64,000 nucleotides of DNA from Streptomyces atratus (lineage in GTDB: Bacteria > Actinomycetota > Actinomycetes > Streptomycetales > Streptomycetaceae), in NCBI RefSeq assembly GCF_014648655.1, contig NZ_BMRN01000013.1:62001-126000 (forward strand). Reading direction: 5' to 3'. Below are positions 42,486 to 51,205 of the stretch, in pieces. The notes below the pieces were generated by a model that did not search any database, was not told where the DNA came from, and saw only the letters and a list, made by a program, of their open reading frames with translations. The position numbers and the translations under genes were made by a program. The stretch's first letter is position 1. Each line of letters opens with the position of its first letter.

Positions 42486-44756
42486 TCACCCCTTGTCGAG
42501 GTACTGTTCGCGCTCCTTGTCGAGCAGCGCGTCCAGCGCGATCCGCAACTCGGGCAGATGTTCCAGCTCCGGGTCGGCGGCGACGATCGTGGAGGCCTCC
42601 TCGCGGGCGGCGGCGATGACCTCCTCGTCGTCGATGACGGTGAGCATCCGCAACGAGGAACGGACCCCGGACTGGGCCTGGCCGAGGACATCGCCCTCGC
42701 GGCGCTGTTCGAGGTCGATCCGGGACAGCTCGAAGCCGTCGAGGGTGGCGGCGACGGCGGAGAGCCGGGCGCGGGCGGGGCTGGCCTCGTGGGCCTCGCT
42801 GACCAGCAGACAGAGTCCGGCGGCGGAGCCGCGGCCGACCCGGCCGCGCAGCTGGTGGAGCTGGGAGACCCCGAACCGGTCGGCGTCCATGATCACCATG
42901 GCGGTGGCATTGGGGACATTGACGCCGACCTCGATGACGGTGGTGGCGACGAGGACGTCGACCTGGCCCGCGGCGAAGCGGCGCATGACGTCGTCCTTGT
43001 CGTCGGGGTTCATCCTGCCGTGCAGCACCTCGACGCGCAGACCGGCGAGCGGGCCCTTGGCGAGCTGTTCGGCGATCTCCAGGACCGCGAGGGGCGGGCG
43101 CTTCTCGCCGTCGTCCTCGGCCGCCTTCTTCTTCCCCTTCTTGCCCGCCGCCTCGTCCTCGGCGTCATCACCGATGCGGGGGCAGACCACATAGGCCTGG
43201 TGCCCGTTCTCCACTTCCTCGCGGACCCGTTCCCAGGCGCGGCTGAGGAAGTGCGGCTTGTCCTTGGCGGGTACGACATGGCTGGCGATCGGCGAGCGGC
43301 CGGCCGGCAGCTGGTCCAGTACGGACGTCTCCAGGTCGCCGAAGACGGTCATGGCGACCGTACGGGGAATGGGGGTCGCGGTCATGACCAGCAGATGCGG
43401 CGGCTGCTTTCCCTTGGAGCGCAAGGCGTCGCGCTGTTCCACCCCGAAGCGGTGCTGTTCGTCGACCACGACCAGGCCCAGGTCGTGGAACTGCACCTTG
43501 TCCTCGATCAGCGCATGTGTGCCGATCACGATCCCGGCCTCGCCCGTGACGAGGTCGAGCAGCGCCTGACGGCGGGCCGCGACGCCCATGGAGCCGGTGA
43601 GCAGCACCACTTTCGTCCCCTGCTGGGAGCCGCCGAGCGCCTGCCCGTCGTCCGGCCGCCGCCCCTCCTGAGGAGGCGCTTCGCGCCACAGTCCCCAGTT
43701 CTCGGCCAGCTCGCCCATCATTTCGGTGATGGAGCGGTGGTGCTGCTGAGCAAGCACTTCGGTGGGCGCGAGCATGGCGGCCTGCCCGCCCGCGTCGACG
43801 ACGCCGAGCATCGCGCGCAGCGCGACCATGGTCTTCCCGGACCCGACCTCGCCCTGGAGGAGCCGGTGCATCGGGTGCTCGGTCGCCAGGTCGTCGAAGA
43901 TCTCCTTGGAGACCTTCTGCTGTCCCTCGGTGAGGGTGAAGGGCAGCTTGGCGTCGAAGGCGTCGAGCAGCCCGCCGGGCCTGGGGCTGCGGGCCACTGC
44001 CGGGAGCTGGGTGTCGGCGTATCTGCGGCGGGCCAGCGCGACCTGGAGGACGAACGCCTCGTCCCACTTCAGCCGGTCCCTGGCCTGTGCGATGTCCGCC
44101 TTGGTCTGCGGGCGGTGGACCTTCAGCAGCGCTTCCGGGAGCGGGGTGAACCCGCGGCCCTCGCGCAGACTCGGCGGCAGCGGGTCGACGGCCTCCCGCG
44201 CGCTGGGCAGCACGGTGTCGACGGCCTTGGCGATCCGCCACGAGTCCAGCTGCTTGCAGGCCGGGTAGATCGGCAGCAGCCGCCCGGCGAACGCGTCCAC
44301 CGCTTCCGTGGCCTCGGCCCCGTCGATGGACTCGGCGTCCAGCAGCTGGTACGTGGGGTGGGCCAGCTGCATCTTCCGGTTGAAGACGGAGACCTTGCCC
44401 GCGAACATCGCGCGCCGGCCCGGCAACAGTTCCTTGTGCGGCTTGTGGACGCCATGGCCGAAGAAGACCAGCTGGAGGCGGCCGTTGCCGTCGGTGAGGG
44501 TCACTTCGAGGCGCTTGCCGCGGCCGTTGTTGAACATCATGACGCGTGCGTCGGCGACCTGGGCGACCACCGTCACATGCTCGTCCAGCGGAAGGTCGGT
44601 CAGCGCCGTGAGCCGACCGCGCTCCTCGTACCGTCGCGGGTAGTGGTGCAGCAGATCACCGACCGTGTGCAGGTCGAGGTGTTCGGCCATCACCTTCGCG
44701 GTGGCTCCGCCGAGCAGCTTCTTGAGGGGTTCATCGAACGCAGACACGCGATCCAT
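42486..44756 (-). CDS. recG: ATP-dependent DNA helicase RecG
   Basis: Remodels stalled replication forks and Holliday junctions. 756 residues: N-terminal wedge/OB region (GDLLHHYPRRYEERGRLT), Walker A in LLQGEVGSGKTMVALRAML, DEQH box VVDEQHRFGVEQRDAL, motif III LVMTATPIPRTVAMT, then VEVGVNVPNATAMVI-like motif V and QLRGRVGRG motif VI. A charged Lys/Glu insert (AAGKKGKKKAAEDDGE) lies between motifs IV and V. A GTG three codons later would also serve as a start. Confidence 0.97.
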   Translation of the reverse strand: MDRVSAFDEPLKKLLGGATAKVMAEHLDLHTVGDLLHHYPRRYEERGRLTALTDLPLDEHVTVVAQVADARVMMFNNGRGKRLEVTLTDGNGRLQLVFFGHGVHKPHKELLPGRRAMFAGKVSVFNRKMQLAHPTYQLLDAESIDGAEATEAVDAFAGRLLPIYPACKQLDSWRIAKAVDTVLPSAREAVDPLPPSLREGRGFTPLPEALLKVHRPQTKADIAQARDRLKWDEAFVLQVALARRRYADTQLPAVARSPRPGGLLDAFDAKLPFTLTEGQQKVSKEIFDDLATEHPMHRLLQGEVGSGKTMVALRAMLGVVDAGGQAAMLAPTEVLAQQHHRSITEMMGELAENWGLWREAPPQEGRRPDDGQALGGSQQGTKVVLLTGSMGVAARRQALLDLVTGEAGIVIGTHALIEDKVQFHDLGLVVVDEQHRFGVEQRDALRSKGKQPPHLLVMTATPIPRTVAMTVFGDLETSVLDQLPAGRSPIASHVVPAKDKPHFLSRAWERVREEVENGHQAYVVCPRIGDDAEDEAAGKKGKKKAAEDDGEKRPPLAVLEIAEQLAKGPLAGLRVEVLHGRMNPDDKDDVMRRFAAGQVDVLVATTVIEVGVNVPNATAMVIMDADRFGVSQLHQLRGRVGRGSAAGLCLLVSEAHEASPARARLSAVAATLDGFELSRIDLEQRREGDVLGQAQSGVRSSLRMLTVIDDEEVIAAAREEASTIVAADPELEHLPELRIALDALLDKEREQYLDKG

Positions 44757-45143
44757 TGCACACCACACCACTGACAGATGTCCGCCGGGCACGACGCGGA
44801 ACACCGGAATCCGCTGGTCGGAACTGTCGCCACGCCCCCCAGGACCGGCTCCGATGCCTCCGGCTCGCGATCACCTCTCACGGGATCGCCCGACCCGGTT
44901 TCGCGGAGGCCGGGCCCGACTTCCGCGGCCTGCGCACGGCCGCCGGCCTGATGGCCGTCTGGCCGGAGGCGGATCTGAACCGCCCGCACGCGGCCGGGGC
45001 ACGGGCCCGCGGTGTCATCGATGTGTACGGGGACGAGGAACCGGGCGAGACGGGCCGGGCACGCCGGGCGGAGGCGGAGGCGCTGCTGAGGTACCTGGTC
45101 AGGAATCCGGGCCCGTCCGGCGCTCGAGGACACCCGCGCCGCC
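44757..45143. other. Gap with a coding-like stretch, possible gene remnant
   Basis: 387 bases between recG and the FakA-like gene. On the plus strand, about 44870-45125 has one frame with G/C third positions and protein-like composition (GLMAVWPEADLNRPHAAGAR, EEPGETGRARRAEAEALL). It has no good start with a ribosome binding site, and its only stop lies inside the opposite gene. An ATG at 44952 is possible. It may be a decayed or very small gene. I cannot assign a product. Confidence 0.3.
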
Positions 45144-46757
45144 CTACTCCACCCCGATCAGCAGCGGAGCGCACTGGAGGCCGCCCCGGTACACCACCGT
45201 GTCGACCGCCAGATAGCCCTCGCGCACGTGCTCCTGCAGCTCGTCGGCCAGGGTGTCGGGGACGTCCTCGCCGAGGACCAGGGTGACCAGTTCGCCGCCC
45301 GCCGCCAGCATGCGGTCCAGCACGTTCCGGGCCGTTTCCGGTACGTCCTCGCCGATGACCGCGACATCGCCGTCGATCAGGCCCAGGATGTCGCCGGCCT
45401 GGCAGATACCCGCCATGGTCCAGGACTGCCGCTCGGCTACGGCCAGTTCGGCGTAGCGGGTGGAACCGGCCGCGGCGGTCATCGCCACCACGTCCTCGTC
45501 GAAGCTGCGGTCGGGTTCGTGGACGGCGAGGGCGGCGATGCCCTGGACGGCGGCCCGGGTCGGGATCAGGGCGACCCGGACACCCTCCGCGCGGGCCTGT
45601 TCGGCAGCGGCAGCGGCGGTGTGGCGCAGCTCCGCGTCGTTGGGCAGCAGAACCACCTCGCGGGCGTGCGCCCGGCGGATGGCGTCGACCAGTTCGCCGC
45701 TGGCGGGCGGCTCCCCGGGGCGCGCCAGGACCGTCGTCGCCCCGGCCTCCTTGCACAGGCCGCGGAGCCCGTCGCCGGGGACCACCACGACGACCGCGCG
45801 CTGCACGGGTTCGGTGTGCGGGTGCACCCGGTCCGCGCCGAAGTGGGTGATCCGGATGCGGTATGGCCGCCCCGCCTCGACACCGGCCTCCACCGCCGCA
45901 CCCGCGTCATCGACATGCACATGGACGTTCCACAGTCCGTCGCCGCCCACCACCACGAGCGAGTCGCCGAGGCCGTCGAGCCGGGTCCGCAGCCGGTCCA
46001 CGGCCTCGTCCGTGGCCTCCAGCAGGTAGATGACCTCGAAGGCCGGTCCGCCCTCCGCACAGTCCTGCGGCGCAGGGACCACGGTCGCGGGCACGGCCAC
46101 GTACGTGCGCTCGGGAGCACGCCCGGAGACTGCTTCGACGAGCGCCCCGAGCACCGTCACCAGGCCCCTTCCGCCTGCGTCCACGACGCCCGCCCGCCCG
46201 AGGACGGCGAGCTGTCCGGGGGTCGCTTCCAGGGCCGTCCGCGCTCCCTCGTACGCCGCCCGTGCGACCGCCGCGGTCCCGGCGTCGTCCACCGTGCGCC
46301 CGGCGGCCTCGGCGGCTGCGGTGGCCACGGTCAGCACGGTGCCCTCGACAGGGTGAGCGACGGCCTGCCGGGCGGCTGCGGCGGCCCTGGTGAGCGCCCG
46401 GCGCAGATGGTCCGCGTCGTGCCCGTCGGCCAGCACCCCTGCCATCCCGCGCAACAGCTGGGCCAGGATCGTGCCGGAATTTCCGCACGCACCGATCAGT
46501 GCTCCGTGCGCCATGGCCCGTACCGCGTCGGCGGCGACGGGCACGGTCGTACCGGTCTCATGGGCGGCGAAGACCGCTTCGACGGCCTGGGTCGCGGACT
46601 CCACGGTGAGATAGAGGTTCGTACCGGTGTCCCCGTCGGCGACGGGGTAGACGTTGATCGCGTCGATCGCCTCGCGCTCTTGGCCCAGTGCCTCCAGGGC
46701 CAGTGAGCACCAGGTACGCACCGCGACGGCGTCCATGTCGTCGGCGGTCTGCGGCAC
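45144..46757 (-). CDS. FakA-like kinase with DhaL domain
   Basis: 537 residues. The N-terminal DhaL domain contains the metal-binding Asp cluster in INVYPVADGDTGTNLYLT and the nucleotide segments GACGNSGTILAQLLRG and HPVEGTVLTVA. The C-terminal half matches the FakA middle and DegV-like C-terminal parts (GGELVTLVLGEDVPDTLADEL). FakA phosphorylates fatty acids bound by FakB in firmicutes; actinobacterial members may do the same or act in other acyl metabolism. GTG start at 46757 behind AGGAGG. Upstream and divergent is rpmB; downstream is recG. Confidence 0.85.
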   Translation of the reverse strand: MPQTADDMDAVAVRTWCSLALEALGQEREAIDAINVYPVADGDTGTNLYLTVESATQAVEAVFAAHETGTTVPVAADAVRAMAHGALIGACGNSGTILAQLLRGMAGVLADGHDADHLRRALTRAAAAARQAVAHPVEGTVLTVATAAAEAAGRTVDDAGTAAVARAAYEGARTALEATPGQLAVLGRAGVVDAGGRGLVTVLGALVEAVSGRAPERTYVAVPATVVPAPQDCAEGGPAFEVIYLLEATDEAVDRLRTRLDGLGDSLVVVGGDGLWNVHVHVDDAGAAVEAGVEAGRPYRIRITHFGADRVHPHTEPVQRAVVVVVPGDGLRGLCKEAGATTVLARPGEPPASGELVDAIRRAHAREVVLLPNDAELRHTAAAAAEQARAEGVRVALIPTRAAVQGIAALAVHEPDRSFDEDVVAMTAAAGSTRYAELAVAERQSWTMAGICQAGDILGLIDGDVAVIGEDVPETARNVLDRMLAAGGELVTLVLGEDVPDTLADELQEHVREGYLAVDTVVYRGGLQCAPLLIGVE

Positions 46758-47015
46758 CTGTCGGTCCTCCTCGAAATCGGCCGTGGGTGGCCGGCTGCAC
46801 CGCAGGGTAGCCCCGTGTGCCGGGTCCGGCGGGGACAGGGGCGGGACAGGGGGCGGCGGAACCCATGGTAGTTTCCTTCTACCGACGCAGCCGTTGTATG
46901 CTGCTTCGGTTGCCCGATGAGAGTCGGGCCATTCCTCCGGTGTCGCCACTTCAGTCAAATGAATCCGGCGCGCCGGAATTCACTGTAAGTGCATCTGAAG
47001 TCTTTGGAGTGACCC

Positions 47016-47201
47016 GTGGCTGCCAACTGCGACGTCTGCGGCAAGGGGCCGGGCTTCGGCAACAACATTTCGCACTCGCACCGCCGTACGTCCCGTCGCT
47101 GGAATCCCAACATCCAGCGCGTGCGTGCCGTGGTCGGTCGGACGCCGAAGCGGCTCAACGTCTGCACCTCGTGCATCAAGGCCGGCAAGGTCGCGCGCTG
47201 A
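47016..47201 (+). CDS. rpmB: 50S ribosomal protein L28 (zinc-binding form)
   Basis: 61 residues: AANCDVCGKGPGFGNNISHS and LNVCTSCIKAGKVAR give the two CxxC pairs that bind zinc. Streptomyces usually have a zinc-free paralogue regulated by Zur elsewhere. GTG start 7 bases after GGAG. The divergent 258-bp gap before it holds the promoter; a TATGCT -10-like box lies at 46897-46902. Confidence 0.97.
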   Translation: MAANCDVCGKGPGFGNNISHSHRRTSRRWNPNIQRVRAVVGRTPKRLNVCTSCIKAGKVAR

Positions 47202-47234
47202 CGTTCCCGTCGTAGCGCAGCCTTCCGGTTGCCC

Positions 47235-47268
47235 AAAAAGCCGGTCCACCTCGGTGGACCGGCTTTTT
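47235..47268. terminator. Strong intrinsic terminator after rpmB
   Basis: AAAAAGCCGGTCCACC at 47235-47250 pairs perfectly with 47253-47268; the closing loop is very short and the stem ends in a T-run. Works in both directions, for rpmB and for the decayed thiD region. Confidence 0.92.
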
Positions 47269-47286
47269 GCTGCGCTCCTGGGGCCC

Positions 47287-47829
47287 TCAGACGGTGCGCG
47301 TCCGCCGGCCGTGGTCGACGGGGCCGATTCCGGCGCCCAGCGGGAAGCCCGTTTCGATCGCACCGGTGACCTACGTCTTCGCGCCCCGTACCGCCGTGGG
47401 TACGTCCTGGCCCAGGGCCGGCGAGCAGGCGAGCGTGCAACCGGTGCCGTGGGTGTGGCGGTTGTCGTGCCCCGGTGCGCGCAGCGAGTGCTCCTCGGTG
47501 CCGTCCGTCACAAGATCGACGGGTTCGCCGGGCAGATGTGCGCCCTTGATGAAGACCCGGCGCGGCCCGAAACCCACTACCTTAGTGGCGGCCTGCCGCA
47601 TTCCGGCCGCCCACCACGCTGCGGTACTAAGCGCGTACGGCATCGACGGACAACTCGGGCGCCCTGCACCCCCAGCGACTTCTGGGCCATGACGGCGGTC
47701 AGCACGCTCACTCCGTGCACACCGAGCGCCGGCATCGTCCTGAGATCGGTCTGACATACCCGCACCGCCGCCGGAATCGGAACCGGCGACGGTGCGCACA
47801 CGGGCGGGTACAGCACCGGATATGGGCAC
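47287..47829 (-). pseudogene. thiD: Decayed thiD (hydroxymethylpyrimidine kinase)
   Basis: Fragments of ThiD appear in order on the minus strand but in different frames. RVRTVAGSDSGGGAG starts at about 47805. QTDLRTMPALGVHGVSVLTA and VMAQKSLGVQGA follow in another frame (about 47755-47655). RRVFIKGAHLPGEPVDLVTD and RHTHGTGCTLA come back in the first frame. At 47371 there is a TAG where a Tyr codon is expected, and readable ThiD C-terminus (VTGAIETGFPLGAGIGPVDH) continues after it to 47287. About 110 central residues are missing. Intact ThiD is about 265 residues; this remnant is 543 bases. Thiamine kinase function must come from elsewhere if needed. Confidence 0.88.
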
Positions 47830-47839
47830 ACGCCGAAAT

Positions 47840-48811
47840 CTACGGGGCGTCCTCGATGCCTCCGAAATGGTCCCAGCCGCCCTTGCTGGTCCAGGGTGCC
47901 CCGTCGACCGTCACCTGCGGCAGCGCCGAGGGGTTGAGGACTTCACCGATCACCTTCCAGCGGGCGGGCAGCTTCACGTCCGGCGGGAAAGTGGCGACGA
48001 TCGCGTGGTCCTCTCCCCCGGTCAGCACCCACTGCAGCGGGTCCACGCCGACGGCCTGACCGATGTCGGACATCTGCGAGGGGATGTCGATGAGTCCGGA
48101 GCGCAGATCGATCCGGACCTTGCTGGCCTCGGCGATGTGCCCGAGGTCGGCGACGAGTCCGTCGCTCACGTCCGTCATCGCGGTGGCGCCGAGCCCGGCA
48201 GCCGCGGGGCCTGCGTGGTACGGCGGTTCGGGGCGACGGTGGGCCTCGACGAAGGCGCGGGGCGAGCGGAAGCCGCGGGAGAGCACGGCGTATCCGGCAG
48301 CGGACCAGCCGAGCCAGCCGGTGACGGCGACGACGTCGCCGGGCTGGGCGCCGGACCGGGTGACCGGTTCGTGGTTGCGCAGATCTCCGAGTGCGGTGAT
48401 CGAGACGGTGATCGTCTCGCCGCGCACCACATCGCCGCCGACCACGGCCGCGCCGGCGACCTGGCACTCGTCACGGATGCCGTCCATCAGCTCGCCGGCC
48501 CAGGTGACCGGGAGTTCGGCGGGGACGACCAGGCCGAGCAGCAGCGCGGTGGGCACGGCGCCCATGGCGGCGATGTCGGCGAGATTCTGGGCGGCGGCCT
48601 TGCGGCCGACGTCGTAAGCCGTCGACCAGTCGCGACGGAAATGCCGTCCCTCCAACAGGATGTCCGTACTGGCCACGACCCTGCGGTCGGGAGCGGACAC
48701 GACCGCGGCGTCGTCGCCGGGGCCGAGCCGTACCGCCGGAGTGGTGGTGAGCCGGGAAGTGAGCTCCCTGATGAGCCCGAACTCCCCCAACTCGCCCACG
48801 GTTCCCTTCAC
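47840..48811 (-). CDS. thiL: Thiamine-monophosphate kinase
   Basis: Makes thiamine diphosphate from the monophosphate. 323 residues with the AIR-synthase-like N-terminal motif LGPGDDAAVVSAPDRRVVAS, then STDILLEGRHFRRDW, AAQNLADIAAMGAVPTAL, and the C-terminal TDVSDGLVADLGHIAEAS. GTG start at 48811. It lies 10 bases after the decayed thiD in reverse sense, so the two were probably an operon (thiL then thiD). Confidence 0.95.
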   Translation of the reverse strand: MKGTVGELGEFGLIRELTSRLTTTPAVRLGPGDDAAVVSAPDRRVVASTDILLEGRHFRRDWSTAYDVGRKAAAQNLADIAAMGAVPTALLLGLVVPAELPVTWAGELMDGIRDECQVAGAAVVGGDVVRGETITVSITALGDLRNHEPVTRSGAQPGDVVAVTGWLGWSAAGYAVLSRGFRSPRAFVEAHRRPEPPYHAGPAAAGLGATAMTDVSDGLVADLGHIAEASKVRIDLRSGLIDIPSQMSDIGQAVGVDPLQWVLTGGEDHAIVATFPPDVKLPARWKVIGEVLNPSALPQVTVDGAPWTSKGGWDHFGGIEDAP

Positions 48812-49134
48812 CGAGTCTCACCTCTCATCTATCGCCCCGGACGATCGTCCGGGCTGCTTCAGCGGCCGGGGGTCCGGATCGTGGACCGGCCGCCGCCGCA
48901 GGGAGCAGTCTGCACCGGTTCTCATCGGCATGTCTGTCCCCCTTTCGCACCGCTGCACTTGCGGTCGCGGGCCGTCACTGCTGTCGGTACTGTCAAGAGA
49001 TACGTCAACTTGTGTCTTGCGTGAGCCACGCTGTGGACGTCAACCGCCCCGTAGGTCTCCCCGCGGCCCGCGGCGACGCGATACCGTGGCGTCCCTTTCC
49101 CCCACATGATCCTCGTGGCCGCCCTGGAGGTTCC
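48812..49134. other. Divergent gap between thiL and Lrp-like gene
   Basis: 323 bases with no supported gene. Contains the 18-bp palindrome at 48836-48853. No TPP riboswitch consensus (CTGAGA plus ACC) was seen before thiL. Confidence 0.45.
48836..48853. promoter_or_regulatory. 18-bp perfect palindrome upstream of thiL
   Basis: CCCGGACGATCGTCCGGG is its own reverse complement and lies about 25 bases before the thiL start. It could be an operator or an RNA hairpin with a tight loop. No known regulator consensus is assigned. Confidence 0.5.
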
Positions 49135-49368
49135 GTGGTACAGGCGTACATCCTTATTCAGACCGAGGTGGGCAAGGCGTCGACCGTCGCCGAGACCATC
49201 GCCAAAGTTCCGGGAGTGATCCAGGCAGAGGACGTCACCGGCCCCTATGACGTGATCGTGCGCGCCCAGGCCGACACGGTCGATGAACTCGGCCGCATGG
49301 TGGTCGCCAAGGTCCAGCAAGTGGAAGGCATCACGAGAACCCTGACCTGCCCGGTCGTTCATCTGTAG
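49135..49368 (+). CDS. Stand-alone Lrp/AsnC ligand-binding (RAM) domain protein
   Basis: 77 residues: VVQAYILIQTEVGKASTVAE, VPGVIQAEDVTGPYDVIVRA and VEGITRTLTCPVV match the effector-binding domain of Lrp/AsnC regulators. There is no DNA-binding domain. Such free domains bind amino acids and may pair with full-length Lrp proteins. GTG start after GGAGG; a DUF3515 lipoprotein gene follows by 20 bases. Confidence 0.92.
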   Translation: MVQAYILIQTEVGKASTVAETIAKVPGVIQAEDVTGPYDVIVRAQADTVDELGRMVVAKVQQVEGITRTLTCPVVHL

Positions 49369-49388
49369 CCCCCGTCTACGCTGGGCCG

Positions 49389-49877
49389 GTGACATCATTG
49401 CGCCGCCGGCTTTGCCACCCCGTGTTTCTCGGTCCGTCCGTTGCCGCGCTGCTGCTGGCCGCGGCGGGCTGCTCCTCGACGGACGCCACGGCGTCGATCA
49501 CGGTTCCCACTCCGTCACCGGAAGCCGCAGCCTACTGCCGTGCACTGCACAAGGAGCTGCCGAAGACCGTTGCCGGACTCGACCGCGGTGACACCGGGAC
49601 AAAGTCCGAACTGACCGCCGAGTGGGGGGACGGAGCGATCGTACTGCGCTGCGGTGTCCCCCGGCCTGCGAAGATGGACGACCCCATGGCGAAGGGGATC
49701 GAGGCGGACGGCGTCAACTGGCTGCTGGAGCAGCCGGCGGACGCCGGTCCGCGTTTTACGACGACCTACCGCAAGGCGTACGTCGAGGTGAGTCTCTCGA
49801 CGGCGTACGCCCATGACGCGAGCCCGTTGGCCGCGTTCGCCCCGGCCATTCGCAAGACGGTTCCCGGCAGCCTGTAG
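49389..49877 (+). CDS. DUF3515 family lipoprotein
   Basis: 162 residues. The signal peptide ends in a lipobox (LLLAAAGCSS), so the Cys at about residue 28 should be lipidated. The mature part starts with a Ser/Thr/Pro-rich linker, and conserved pieces include WGDGAIVLRCGVPRP and GVNWLLEQ. Function unknown; the family occurs only in actinobacteria as far as I know. GTG start at 49389. Confidence 0.85.
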   Translation: MTSLRRRLCHPVFLGPSVAALLLAAAGCSSTDATASITVPTPSPEAAAYCRALHKELPKTVAGLDRGDTGTKSELTAEWGDGAIVLRCGVPRPAKMDDPMAKGIEADGVNWLLEQPADAGPRFTTTYRKAYVEVSLSTAYAHDASPLAAFAPAIRKTVPGSL

Positions 49878-49909
49878 GGCGTGCGCTCCCGGGCGGGAGC
49901 ACACGCCCT
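49876..49909. terminator. Terminator between DUF3515 gene and ddl
   Basis: AGGGCGTGCGCTCCC at 49876-49890 pairs with GGGAGCACACGCCCT at 49895-49909, one mismatch, 4-nt loop. It overlaps the DUF3515 stop and lies 21 bases from the convergent ddl stop. Confidence 0.75.
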
Positions 49910-49930
49910 GCAGCCGCGGGTCCCGTCTTC

Positions 49931-51088
49931 TCAGCGCAGGCCGGTCGGCCGGTTCAACGCGGCCTGGATCAGCCGGTCCACCAGCTCCTGGTAGCTCACG
50001 CCGCTCTCCTGCCACATCCGCGGGTACATGGAGATCGGGGTGAAGCCCGGCAGCGTATTGATCTCGTTGATCACGAAGCTGCCGTCCTCGGTGAGGAAGA
50101 AGTCGGCCCGCACCAGGCCCTCGCAGGACACGGCTTCGAAGGCGTCGACCGCCAGCCGCTGAACCTCGGCCGTCTGCTCCTCCGTGAGCGGGGCGGGCAC
50201 GATCCCGGAGGCCGAGTCGATGTACTTGGCCTCGAAGTCGTAGAAGTCGTGCGAGGTCACCGGTGGGATCTCGGCGGGCACGCTGGCGCGCGGTCCGTCC
50301 TCGAACTCCAGCACCCCGCACTCGATCTCGCGGCCGCGCAGCAGCGACTCGACCAGAAACTTGGGGTCGTGGCGGCGGGCTTCCTCGATCGCCTCGTCGA
50401 GACCGGAGAGATCGTCGACCTTGGTGATGCCGATCGACGAGCCGGCCCGGGCGGGCTTGATGAAGAGCGGCCAGCCGTGTTCCCCGGCGAAGTCCACGAT
50501 GCGCTTGCGGGCAGCGGAGGGGTCCGTGTCCCATTCGCGGGGACGTACCACGACGTACGGGCCGACGGGCAGCCCGAACGACGTGAACACCCGCTTCATG
50601 TATTCCTTGTCCTGGCCGACCGCCGAGGCGAGCACGCCGGCACCCACGTACGGCACACCGGACAGCTCCAGGAGCCCCTGAAGGGTGCCGTCCTCGCCGT
50701 ACGGGCCGTGCAGCACGGGGAAGACGACGTCGACCTCGCCGAGCGCCTTGGGAACCGAGCCGGGCTCGCTGTACACCACTTCACGGCTGCCGGGGTCGAC
50801 GGAGAGCACCACGCCGCCCTCGGTGGACTCGGCCAGCTGGGCCACGTCCGGCATCTTCCGGTCCGTGATGGCCATGCGCTCGGGCTCGTCGGCGGTGAGC
50901 GCCCAGCGGCCGTCCGTCGTGATGCCGATCGGCAGGACGTCGTACTTCGTCCGGTCGATGGCGTTCAGGACGGCACCCGCCGTGACGACCGAGATGCCGT
51001 GTTCGGAGCTGCGGCCGCCGAACACGACGGCCACGCGCGGCTTGCGGAGCTGCTGCTCCGGGCTCTGGGGGAGGTTCTCGCTGCTCAT
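49931..51088 (-). CDS. ddlA: D-alanine--D-alanine ligase
   Basis: Makes D-Ala-D-Ala for peptidoglycan. 385 residues: VAVVFGGRSSEHGISVVTAG start motif, HGPYGEDGTLQGLLEL, the ATP-grasp region PLFIKPARAGSSIGITKV, and the metal-binding end VINEINTLPGFTPISMYP. It reads as the normal D-Ala ligase (Ddl) type; I see no evidence for the D-Ala-D-Lac vancomycin-resistance type. ATG start at 51088. Confidence 0.96.
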   Translation of the reverse strand: MSSENLPQSPEQQLRKPRVAVVFGGRSSEHGISVVTAGAVLNAIDRTKYDVLPIGITTDGRWALTADEPERMAITDRKMPDVAQLAESTEGGVVLSVDPGSREVVYSEPGSVPKALGEVDVVFPVLHGPYGEDGTLQGLLELSGVPYVGAGVLASAVGQDKEYMKRVFTSFGLPVGPYVVVRPREWDTDPSAARKRIVDFAGEHGWPLFIKPARAGSSIGITKVDDLSGLDEAIEEARRHDPKFLVESLLRGREIECGVLEFEDGPRASVPAEIPPVTSHDFYDFEAKYIDSASGIVPAPLTEEQTAEVQRLAVDAFEAVSCEGLVRADFFLTEDGSFVINEINTLPGFTPISMYPRMWQESGVSYQELVDRLIQAALNRPTGLR

Positions 51089-51205
51089 ATCGCGTTGAGC
51101 GTACCTGCTGGTACCACTCGCGTCAGCGTGACCGGGGCCGCTGGAGCGATGACCGCGAACGTTCACCGGCTTGCGCCCCCTTCAGGTCCTCCCTGGGCGA
51201 ACCCG

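Noticed and set aside
48812..48835. TPP riboswitch before thiL
   Set aside because: No thi-box consensus was found in the leader.
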